Of a stretch of DNA of 64,000 nucleotides, positions 48,927-56,058 are shown in pieces; within the stretch, counting starts at the first letter, position 1; each line of letters opens with the position of its first letter. The notes beneath the pieces were generated by a model. That model saw only the letters and a program-made list of their open reading frames with translations, was not told the DNA's origin and did no database searches. Source of the DNA: Bacillus sp. Marseille-Q3570. Its GTDB lineage: Bacteria; Bacillota; Bacilli; Bacillales; Fictibacillaceae. A program made the translations under genes and the position numbers. The DNA lies in contig NZ_CAMGYZ010000018.1 in the NCBI RefSeq assembly GCF_946151055.1, positions 1 through 64,000 of the forward strand. The letters are read 5' to 3'.

Positions 48927-49625
48927 ATGACGTTCACAGAACTAATTTTCAGATTAGCTTTATCGTTCCTGGTTTTATGGGCGATGACGAGGATCATGGG
49001 ACGAAAAGAAATCAGTCAGATGACTTTCCATAATTTCGTATCAGCCATAGCAATAGGGACGATTGCCGGATCCCTCGCGATGGATGAAATGTTAAGCATC
49101 CAGAATGGTGTGATGGCTTTAGTCGGATGGACAGTTTTCACGGTTTTGTTCGGGTTTATGGATATCAAATCAAAGGGAGCCCGCAAGCTCCTTAATGGTG
49201 ATCCAATTGTTGTAATGAAGAATGGAAAGATCATGGAGGATTCCCTTCGGAAAACGAGGCTGGATGTGGATTCGCTTAATACCATGCTCCGAAAGAAAGG
49301 GATTTTCACGCTATCTGATGTAGCTTTTGCGATCTTTGAAACAGATGGCACATTATCCGTCATGAAAAAAGAGAGTAAGCAACCCCTGACACAGAGCGAT
49401 ATGAACTTATTTCAACCGAGTAGGAGCAGTTCAGTCGGTACAGAAGTGGTGTCAGACGGGAAAATCAATGAAAGCAATTTATCTAAACTGCACCTCGATA
49501 AAGCTTGGCTCGGCCAAAAGCTCCGGGATTCAGGTGTTCAGGAGATATCTGAAGTCTTTTACGCAGAAGTACAGCAAGACGGAACACTATACATCGATAA
49601 ATACGATGACAACGTCGATTATTAA
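48927..49625 (+). CDS. DUF421 (YetF/YdfS-like) membrane protein
   Basis: This 232-residue protein has three N-terminal membrane helices (ELIFRLALSFLVLWAMTRIM, the SAIAIGTIAGSLA segment, MALVGWTVFTVLFGF), then a soluble region with GDPIVVMKNGKIMEDSLRKT and a C-terminal repeat with VFYAEVQQDGTLYIDK. This is the DUF421 plan of the YetF/YrbG group; B. subtilis members act in spores and stress. Single-gene unit opposite to the minus-strand group. Confidence 0.88.
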   Translation: MTFTELIFRLALSFLVLWAMTRIMGRKEISQMTFHNFVSAIAIGTIAGSLAMDEMLSIQNGVMALVGWTVFTVLFGFMDIKSKGARKLLNGDPIVVMKNGKIMEDSLRKTRLDVDSLNTMLRKKGIFTLSDVAFAIFETDGTLSVMKKESKQPLTQSDMNLFQPSRSSSVGTEVVSDGKINESNLSKLHLDKAWLGQKLRDSGVQEISEVFYAEVQQDGTLYIDKYDDNVDY

Positions 49626-49632
49626 ACCAATA

Positions 49633-49740
49633 GTGCCTGGCACCGATTTGAAACCCAGATCTACCAAGGGGTCTGAATCGGTGCCAGGCACTTTTTGTAA
49701 TCCCTTGGGGCGCAAGGGCTGAATTTCGGTGCCTGTTACA
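49633..49740. repeat. Palindromic J element, three half-units
   Basis: GTGCCTGGCAC (49633), GGTGCCAGGCAC (49680) and GGTGCCTGTTAC (49728) with a CCCTTGG-type internal palindrome. Very similar to the copy at 50103. Confidence 0.88.
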
Positions 49741-49779
49741 GTGAAAGAGGATTGGGGCTCTCGACAATCTCCGTAGAAG

Positions 49780-49991
49780 TTCAATCAAGGGTTTGATTAA
49801 GCTGGTGAAATCTTTGTTACAGACCGTATTTTCATTTCAAACAAACGTTTGATTAAGGCGCGAAATCGTATCCGAAAGTGTAAATTTTCACCTTTGTGAC
49901 ATGATTTGCAAGAGTTTCAAACAAACATTTGATTAATGAGGTGAACACATTGCAATACGCAAGAAGTGAATTTCAAACAAACGTTTGATCA
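49780..49991. repeat. Family I: palindromic TTTCAAACAAACGTTTGATT repeats
   Basis: Copies at 49780 (degenerate, TCAATCAAGGGTTTGATTAA), 49835, 49915 and 49971. Each contains the near-palindrome TCAAACAAACGTTTGA. Spacing 55, 80 and 56 bp. TGGTGAAATC and GCGCGAAATC follow two of them. It could be a set of TetR-type operators or a repeat family; it lies 300-500 bp upstream of the sigma factor gene. Confidence 0.75.
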
Positions 49992-50102
49992 AATATTTGG
50001 AAGGAATTTTCAGCTCACAGTGGAACTAGTTTAGCTGCGGGAAGAATATGAATTTAAAAAACACAGAAGGAATCAAATGAAAAGGAAAACTTAACAGGAA
50101 GT

Positions 50103-50210
50103 GTACCTGGCACCGATTTCAATCGTTGATGTACCAGGGGTTTTGAATCGGTGCCAGGCACTTTTTGTAATCCCTTGGGGGACAAGGGCGAAATTGTCGT
50201 GCCAGGCACC
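50103..50210. repeat. Palindromic J element, three half-units
   Basis: GTACCTGGCACC (50103), GGTGCCAGGCAC (50150) and GTGCCAGGCACC (50199), with ATCCCTTGGGGGACAAGGG between. Shares long stretches with the 49633 copy, so these two are recent duplicates. Confidence 0.88.
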
Positions 50211-50300
50211 CGAAAAGTTCCGCTGCTGAAATTTTGAAATTCATTTGAACTTTTTGAGGGGATGGTGACTCTAAGGTGTAGTGGAGGAGGGGGAGAGCCT

Positions 50301-50819
50301 TTGGAGATTGAGAAACTGGTGCGCAAAGCACAAAAAGGGGATAAAGAAGCGCTGTTACAGCTTGTCTTAGCAGAAAAAGATCAGTATTACAGATTAGCAT
50401 ATACCTATTTACGCCACGAAGAGGATGCGATGGATGCACTTGAAGACATGATCGTCATCCTTTATGAGAAGATCAACACTCTGAAAAAACGAGGTTCCTT
50501 TTATAGCTGGAGCAAAACCATCCTCGTCAATCGCTGCCGCGACATTCTTAGAAAGCGGAAAAAGACGACGGTTATGGAAGAAATCGATGGGCCAACCAAT
50601 GCACACGAAGGTGAGCGAACCATACATCAATTGGATGTCCAAAAACATTTAGGCAAATTAAGCGTCGATCAGCAAGAAGCGATACAGCTTCGTTACTGGC
50701 TTGATTACGACTATGAAACGATCGCGAAACTAACCAAAGTCCCGATCGGCACGGTAAAATCAAGAATCTCATTCGGACTGAAGAAGCTGAAGGAACTCCT
50801 TGGAGGTGAATATCTATGA
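50301..50819 (+). CDS. ECF-type RNA polymerase sigma factor
   Basis: This 172-residue sigma-70 protein starts at TTG 50301, six bases after GGGGGAG. The sigma2 region is DKEALLQLVLAEKDQYYRLA to GSFYSWSKTILVNRCRDILR; sigma4 (LSVDQQEAIQLRYWLDYDYET, TVKSRISFGLKKLKELLGG) gives the -35 helix-turn-helix. It overlaps the next gene by ATGA, the normal pairing of an ECF factor with its anti-sigma protein. The regulon is unknown. Confidence 0.92.
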   Translation: MEIEKLVRKAQKGDKEALLQLVLAEKDQYYRLAYTYLRHEEDAMDALEDMIVILYEKINTLKKRGSFYSWSKTILVNRCRDILRKRKKTTVMEEIDGPTNAHEGERTIHQLDVQKHLGKLSVDQQEAIQLRYWLDYDYETIAKLTKVPIGTVKSRISFGLKKLKELLGGEYL

Positions 50820-52099
50820 GCAACCTGGAAAAGAAACTGAAGGAAGACGGAGAAAACATCCATTCTATGAAAGCACCGGATGGTCTTGAAGATCGACTCA
50901 GAAATAGACTCGATATGGAGCCTCCGAAAATGCCGAAACGGTGGAAGCGGCCTTCTCTCATCGCTGCCTCGCTCATTTTCATTCTCCTATTCACATATCA
51001 ATTTGACACGATGGCTTACTACGGTAAGAAAATTCTTGGTTTCGACCACGTGCTGACCGATTCCTTGAGTGATCTGAATGAACAAGGAAAAGGCCAGGTG
51101 ATTGATAAAAGTACTGAGCTTCCTAATGGCATTCAAGTCACTGTCGACGGACTCATGCTCGATAAGAATCGACTGATCGTCATGTACACCGTTTTTGATC
51201 CGAGGAAAAATATAGAACATAAGTTTTCGGATTTTAACATAAAAATGGAAAGCTTCTTTGGACAGATCATTGACACGTCAGGATTCGGCACAGTGAATGA
51301 CGATAATACGAAGATGTCGTTCGTCCAATCCTTCGAACCACCGAACCCGTTTGTGAAAAATATTGACTTCCATATCAGAATGGACCAAGATCCATCTCAA
51401 GCTGCGACGATTTCGTTCGAACTGGACCGTTCAAAAGCTTTGATGACGAAATACGATCTGAGAATGAAAGAGACACTGAAAACAGATACAGCGACCTATG
51501 AATTCGAAAAGTTGACGGCGACCCCAACGCAAACGGTCATCAAAGGTAAAATAAACGTCAAGAACCAGAAAGTATGGAATGAAATGGGGATGGGACATCT
51601 GGCATTTCAATATATTTTGAAAGCAGATAATGAAATGATTCGCCCGCAAGGATCAGGAATGACGTCCAGCATTGGCGGATACACGTTTGACTTGGAGTTC
51701 GATCCACTGCCTGAAGATGTTGAAAACGTGACTCTCATACTTGAAAGGGACTTGAAGATCCACGAATCGGATGAAAAAATCAATCCTGGTGAGGATAGCA
51801 TCCAATTAGCAGGCGAAAACCTCACAATTGGAGAAATCAATGTAAAAGAAGGTAAGACAGAAATGATCTTGAATACACCTGAACACTTCAGTGTCCTTGA
51901 GGCAAGGCTTGAGGGAGAGGGAGGTACAGCATCTCTTGATACATCATATGACAAATCGTTCGATAAAACGGAAGACGGTTTGGAAAAACAGCACGTGCTT
52001 GTTTTCGACGGTGAAATAACAAAAGTGGAGATGTTGACGATCACCAAATACGTTACCGCAGAACCATCCGACAAAGCCATTCAAATCACAGGCCGATAA
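50816..52099 (+). CDS. DUF4179 anti-sigma factor
   Basis: This 427-residue protein has a ~45-residue cytoplasmic start (MSNLEKKLKEDGENIHSMKA), one membrane helix (LIAASLIFILLFTYQ) and a ~360-residue extracellular region with DUF4179 features (DGLMLDKNRLIVMYTVFDP, YTFDLEFDPLPEDVENVTLI). It probably holds the sigma factor at the membrane until an envelope signal releases it. Coupled to the sigma gene. Confidence 0.88.
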   Translation: MSNLEKKLKEDGENIHSMKAPDGLEDRLRNRLDMEPPKMPKRWKRPSLIAASLIFILLFTYQFDTMAYYGKKILGFDHVLTDSLSDLNEQGKGQVIDKSTELPNGIQVTVDGLMLDKNRLIVMYTVFDPRKNIEHKFSDFNIKMESFFGQIIDTSGFGTVNDDNTKMSFVQSFEPPNPFVKNIDFHIRMDQDPSQAATISFELDRSKALMTKYDLRMKETLKTDTATYEFEKLTATPTQTVIKGKINVKNQKVWNEMGMGHLAFQYILKADNEMIRPQGSGMTSSIGGYTFDLEFDPLPEDVENVTLILERDLKIHESDEKINPGEDSIQLAGENLTIGEINVKEGKTEMILNTPEHFSVLEARLEGEGGTASLDTSYDKSFDKTEDGLEKQHVLVFDGEITKVEMLTITKYVTAEPSDKAIQITGR

Positions 52100-52227
52100 A
52101 GCGATTCTCCTATTTTTATTACCACTGACAGGAATTCTATTTTCTATGTCGTAAGTTACCAAAGGGATGATCAACAAGAGGTTAAAACATCAATACGTCC
52201 TACGAAAAAATTTTAGGAGGAACTGAG

Positions 52228-52707
52228 ATGAACAACACCTTATTGGAAGCAGTGAAAACATTGTTGGCAGAAACATTCGATGGGCCGGAAAAAAACGAAA
52301 GCTGGTACACGGAGGCGAAACCAGGTAGCGGGATCTTCGGGACACTTGATAGACTATCGGCAGAGGAAGCGTCCATACCGATCCAGGGAACGACGATTGC
52401 TGCTCACACGGATCATACTCGCTATTACCTATGGGTGGCGAACACCTACATGAAAGGTGAAAAGCCGAACTCGAACTGGGAAGAATCATGGAAAATCACT
52501 TCTGTTGATCAGATGACATGGCAACGATTTAAAGATGAACTCAATATGGAATACAAAACGGTACTAGAAAAAATCGAACGGTTGGATACGATAGATGAAC
52601 AGACCGCTAATGGATTGTGTGGCATATTGGCCCACTCCGCATATCATCTCGGGGCCATCCGGCAAATGGTCAAAGTCATTAAAGTCCCAAGCGAAACCAC
52701 AAAATAA
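52228..52707 (+). CDS. DinB/YfiT family metal-binding protein
   Basis: This 159-residue four-helix bundle has His in AAHTDHTRYYLWV and the later ILAHSAYHLGAIRQM, the three His ligands for a Zn/Ni/Fe ion found in the DinB family. Members transfer thiols such as bacillithiol or act as hydrolases; the substrate here is unknown. RBS AGGAGGAAC. Monocistronic. Confidence 0.88.
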   Translation: MNNTLLEAVKTLLAETFDGPEKNESWYTEAKPGSGIFGTLDRLSAEEASIPIQGTTIAAHTDHTRYYLWVANTYMKGEKPNSNWEESWKITSVDQMTWQRFKDELNMEYKTVLEKIERLDTIDEQTANGLCGILAHSAYHLGAIRQMVKVIKVPSETTK

Positions 52708-52730
52708 AATACTATAGTAGAAACACACCC

Positions 52731-52791
52731 GGTGCCAGGCACGACAATTTAACCCTTGGGCCCCAAGGGATTTAAATTGGTGCCTGGCACC
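52731..52791. repeat. J element, near-perfect 61-bp palindrome
   Basis: Starts with GGTGCCAGGCAC, then AATTTAA, then CCCTTGGG meeting CCCAAGGG in the middle, then TTTAAATT and GGTGCCTGGCACC. Arms of ~30 bp pair almost completely. Single-unit form of the J family. Confidence 0.93.
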
Positions 52792-52867
52792 ATTTTCTAT
52801 AGAGATGAAACTTTTGGCTTATTGGTTCGTAGGTAATAGTACTCGAAAAAGGCGGGAGAGGATTCGC

Positions 52868-53221
52868 ATGCAAGTGACGACGGAACAGATCAAACAAATG
52901 TTAAAAGAAGATGAACAACTACTAGCGACAAGACGTTGTTCTTTACTCACCTATATATTCACGTTCACACCGAGACCTGGTGTGCTTGCTGCAACAACTG
53001 AACGGCTTATGTTCGTTGGCGATTATCTGATCCAGCCTGGTGAACTGGTTGAAACCTACGATTATACAACGATACAAAAATTCCAACTGAAGAAGGGTCT
53101 TTTCTACCCGCGTTTTTCCTTGAAGGTGAAAGGCGACCAGGTACAGTTCAAATATCTATCCGATAGCCAACCTCAGGCTTTCATTGAATTGGTCAACGCA
53201 CAACGGAAGCATATGAGTTAA
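52868..53221 (+). CDS. Bacterial PH-domain (YokE-type) protein
   Basis: ATG 52868 gives 117 residues; an earlier in-frame ATG at 52805 adds a basic stretch, and RBS GGGAGAGGA fits 52868. The strand pattern ATTERLMFVGDYL, QPGELVETYDYTTIQKFQLK and RFSLKVKGDQVQFKY matches small bacterial PH domains. Function unknown. Confidence 0.8.
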   Translation: MQVTTEQIKQMLKEDEQLLATRRCSLLTYIFTFTPRPGVLAATTERLMFVGDYLIQPGELVETYDYTTIQKFQLKKGLFYPRFSLKVKGDQVQFKYLSDSQPQAFIELVNAQRKHMS

Positions 53222-53354
53222 GCACAATAATGGAAGTGTGAGTATGCTTCGAATCAACAAAGGTTACAATTCAGCTGAAATTTCCTATTAAAAAGTGGAT
53301 TAACCTTCTTCATTTCAGGGTATAGATACATGACTTTGTAAAGGAGGAAGAGTT

Positions 53355-53954
53355 ATGTCAACTCTACATACCTTAATCTTAAATTGTTCACTGAAAACGA
53401 AAGAGAACATCTCTCATACACAAGCATTGACCAATTATTCACTTGAAATTTTGCAGGATCACGACGTTTCTTTCGAAATGCTATGGCTTGCGGATTATAA
53501 TATCGGCTATTCGACGAACGATGAACCTGGACTTGAAGACGATTGGCCACAGATTTTTGAAAAAGTGAAGGCAGCAGACATCGTCATTTTCGCGACACCG
53601 TTATGGATTGAAGAAAAGAGCAGTATTGCGGCACTTGTCATCGAGCGGCTCTATGCGGAAAGCGACAACACGATCGAAAATGGACCTTCACTCTTCTACA
53701 ACAAGGTAGGTGGTGTGCTCATCACAGGAAACGAAATCGGCGCCAAACCTGCTGCCCAGTCGATCCTGTATGCACTCTCCCATATCGGCTTTACAATTCC
53801 GCCGAATGGTGATTCGTATTGCATTTGCAACGATTGCGAAACAGCAGTCGATGCAACCGCGATTAAAAAAATGAGCAACAACCTCGTGTACTTCGCCGGG
53901 CTTTTGAAAGATTATCCGATCCCAGCTGAAGAAAGTCCGCTCGAGCAAGTTTAG
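53355..53954 (+). CDS. Flavodoxin-like NAD(P)H-dependent oxidoreductase
   Basis: This 199-residue protein has a flavodoxin fold. LILNCSLKTKENISHTQALT binds FMN phosphate, ADIVIFATPLWIEEKSSIAA is the second FMN loop, and GGVLITGNEIGAKPAAQSIL the third. It probably reduces quinones or other small compounds with NAD(P)H. A terminator follows at 53965. Confidence 0.87.
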   Translation: MSTLHTLILNCSLKTKENISHTQALTNYSLEILQDHDVSFEMLWLADYNIGYSTNDEPGLEDDWPQIFEKVKAADIVIFATPLWIEEKSSIAALVIERLYAESDNTIENGPSLFYNKVGGVLITGNEIGAKPAAQSILYALSHIGFTIPPNGDSYCICNDCETAVDATAIKKMSNNLVYFAGLLKDYPIPAEESPLEQV

Positions 53955-53964
53955 ATGCAGTATA

Positions 53965-53992
53965 AGCTCCCGTTTTGGGGGCTTTTTTTCAC
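53965..53992 (+). terminator. Terminator after flavodoxin-like gene
   Basis: AAGCTCCCGT and GGGGGCTTT with a T run. Confidence 0.85.
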
Positions 53993-54090
53993 TGTAAGAT
54001 TGCCTCTGTCACAGGAAAGTAGACGCGATCCAAAAGCTTCCTTGTCATAAAGATACTGAACGCTCAACAGAACGCGTTTGACCGGTTTAA

Positions 54091-54228
54091 ATTAGAGGAC
54101 AACTGTTCCTTTATTCGGGTGGAATACCCCCGGATGTTTCTAGTTTCAGGCAAATAAGGTCGCTGGTGTCCTCTAATATTTTCAAGATGGGGGATTTGAA
54201 GCTAATAAGGTCGCTGATGTCCTCTAAT
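54091..54228. repeat. Family B repeats at 51-bp spacing
   Basis: One forward copy (TTAGAGGACAACTGTTCC plus TTTATT, 54091-54115) and two inverse copies (AATAAGGTCGCTGGTGTCCT then CTAAT) at 54152-54177 and 54203-54228, exactly 51 bp apart. Same family and same spacing as 16950-17137; the GGACA/TGTCC core and the AATAAGG end are shared, while the TTAGAG and TTAACG parts differ. Confidence 0.9.
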
Positions 54229-54367
54229 TTTATCAGTGAAAAATTTTCGTACTTTACAGAAGGCACATCTTTCACCAAAGCTCGACTTTGCCAGGATTTC
54301 TTTTTATACTTGTAAAAAATTCCACCATCTAGTAAGCTATAGATAAACTATTTGGAGTGAAAGGATT

Positions 54368-54553
54368 TAGGTTACCTGTATGCCAACATACTCTTTGTAA
54401 TGGAAAACATTTTGGATATGGACACTCTCGAGGCGGTCTTTTTGAAGGCTTGCTGAACGGGAGTAGTCTGTCAAAATCCCATTACAAAGGAACGTAACCA
54501 ATATCTGCAGCATGCATGATATAGGGGTTCCCTTAAGGGGGCCTCTTTTTTGT
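54368..54553 (+). ncRNA. Structured leader or small RNA with terminator
   Basis: A long hairpin is visible: outer GGTTAC/GTAACC, then TTTGTAATGG (54394-54403) pairing with CCATTACAAA (54478-54487), then ATTTTG, then ACTCTCG with CGGGAGT inside. A terminator follows at 54520-54553 (AGGGGTTCCC/GGGGGCCTCT plus T's). It sits 80 bp before the DUF1062-like gene, so it may be an attenuator or a free-standing RNA. It matches no riboswitch motif that I know. A weak K-type repeat lies at 54250-54312 before it. Confidence 0.6.
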
Positions 54554-54631
54554 TGGGTTAAAAAACGTCATACTGCAAGACCTCCAAATAGAAGCGTTAC
54601 GTTTCCTCACATCCCAAAAGAGGTGAAGGAA

Positions 54632-55126
54632 ATGCAGAAGGTCCGATTGACCTGGAAGCTTCAAGAAATAAATGACAATATCGTCGAAAGACATTGCAGC
54701 AATTGCGGCAAGACTGTCCGATTCACGGATACGATGATCCGCCGCCACAACGCGAACGGAAAGAACATCTACCGGTTCGCCATCTACAAGTGTGATAAGA
54801 ATCACACCTGGAACAAAAAGCTCGAAATCTATCAAGCCTATACCGATCATGCAAGAGTGGTGGAGGAACAACCAGAACAACCGAGCCAGCTCAGTGAAAT
54901 TAAAATAAAAGACTACCAGACAAACGGAACTGATAAAATCACGATCAAGCTCTCAGACGTACAAGGAAGGTTCCGTCTCGATAAAATCATAGCCGATCAA
55001 ATTGAAGACTGGAGCCGGACTGAAGTCACCCAAAGGATTCATGAAGGCAGGATCCTCCTCAATGATGAGCCAGCCAAGCCTTCATCCAGACTGAAAACAG
55101 CGGATCAAATAACAATCGATCTATAA
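54632..55126 (+). CDS. DUF1062-type protein with zinc ribbon and S4-like C-terminus
   Basis: ATG 54632 (GAGGTGA upstream) gives 164 residues. The first ~55 contain HCSNCGKTVRF ... YKCDKNHTWN, a likely metal-binding Cys/His set as in DUF1062 proteins. The C-terminal part (FRLDKIIADQIEDWSRTEV to LNDEPAKPSSRLKTADQI) resembles an S4 RNA-binding domain. It probably binds RNA, perhaps ribosomal, but this is inferred. It lies downstream of the structured leader and is followed by a terminator. Confidence 0.78.
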   Translation: MQKVRLTWKLQEINDNIVERHCSNCGKTVRFTDTMIRRHNANGKNIYRFAIYKCDKNHTWNKKLEIYQAYTDHARVVEEQPEQPSQLSEIKIKDYQTNGTDKITIKLSDVQGRFRLDKIIADQIEDWSRTEVTQRIHEGRILLNDEPAKPSSRLKTADQITIDL

Positions 55127-55138
55127 GACAATCAGGTC

Positions 55139-55170
55139 CCCCTGTCCATCACAGGGGGGGCTTTTCCTTT
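55139..55170 (+). terminator. Terminator after DUF1062-like gene
   Basis: CCCCCTGT pairs with ACAGGGGG, followed by a T-rich CTTTTCCTTT. Confidence 0.82.
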
Positions 55171-55215
55171 CCAAAGAATTTGATTGTTTCGGATAAACAG
55201 GACCATAACATAAAA

Positions 55216-55243
55216 AGGGCAAGCCATTTATGCCTGCCCTCGT
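55216..55243 (-). terminator. Terminator of the minus-strand small gene
   Basis: On the minus strand AGGGCAGGC pairs with GCTTGCCCT, then TTTTTATG. Confidence 0.8.
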
Positions 55244-55265
55244 TGATTAATATTATGATAGCTTA

Positions 55266-55439
55266 TCAATCCATCCACCAAATGTATATGGATATCACGC
55301 CAATTCCCCCAAATAACAAATAGAGATAACCGAGAATCGAGCTATTTCTATTCTTGACTTCTTTAAATCCTAAGTAATAAAATCCTAAACCAATCACGAT
55401 GATCGTTAATACGATTCCTATAACTTTAAACATAATCAT
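55266..55439 (-). CDS. Small membrane protein (57 aa)
   Basis: ATG 55439 on the minus strand encodes 57 residues with two hydrophobic segments (MFKVIGIVLTIIVIGLGFYY, YLYLLFGGIGVISIYIWWM) and a short polar turn (KEVKNRNSS). RBS is weak, but a good terminator follows and the hydrophobic plan is convincing. A start at ATG 55433 is possible. Family unknown. Confidence 0.55.
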   Translation of the reverse strand: MIMFKVIGIVLTIIVIGLGFYYLGFKEVKNRNSSILGYLYLLFGGIGVISIYIWWMD

Positions 55440-56058
55440 AAGTGATCAAACCCATTCTCAATTATTTATTAGACGCGGTGATAGTAAGTACTTGTTAGAT
55501 TTGCAAACTACACTTAGTAAACGACTAGAAAATTCGACTGCTTTCCTCACTCCTCTGCTAGTTTAATAGACCATTAGAATCACTGAAGTTCCTTGAAATG
55601 GATTTGTTTCTTTATTTAAACACTACCATAAGTAAATAAATAGTAGTATTGGGTCACAAACACTAAAAAAATTCTGTCAGTCATCTCGCAAACGGGGTTA
55701 TTTTCCCGATTTGACGATGCAGGAAGCCTATGACATTTGTTGTGTTTAATGATCGATTGTAACAGCCAAACCATTCGCTAGACTAAAACTGTGCTTTAAA
55801 AAAGCAAACTGCTTGCCAGCTTCAACAAGAAAACGGGATTATCGCATCATTTTTCCATTGTTTTTTTAAAAAGGACATCAATTCGGGAATGATTCAGAAT
55901 GAAATATAGGGATATAGGTACGGAATTATTACTTGATAGTGCTATAAAAGTACTGTGGCTTACAGATCCATGACAATATGCAACAAATTCCCGAAAAAAT
56001 TTTATGATAAAATTTTACATAATTCAAAATATTTTAAAATCAGGAGGGGATTGGTAAG
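55440..56058. other. AT-rich gap upstream of ggt, no gene seen
   Basis: About 620 bp without a convincing coding region on either strand. It must hold the ggt promoter; TTGATAG and TATAAAAGT near 55935-55950 are candidates too close together for a normal sigma-A promoter. No repeat family described elsewhere was recognised here. Confidence 0.6.
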
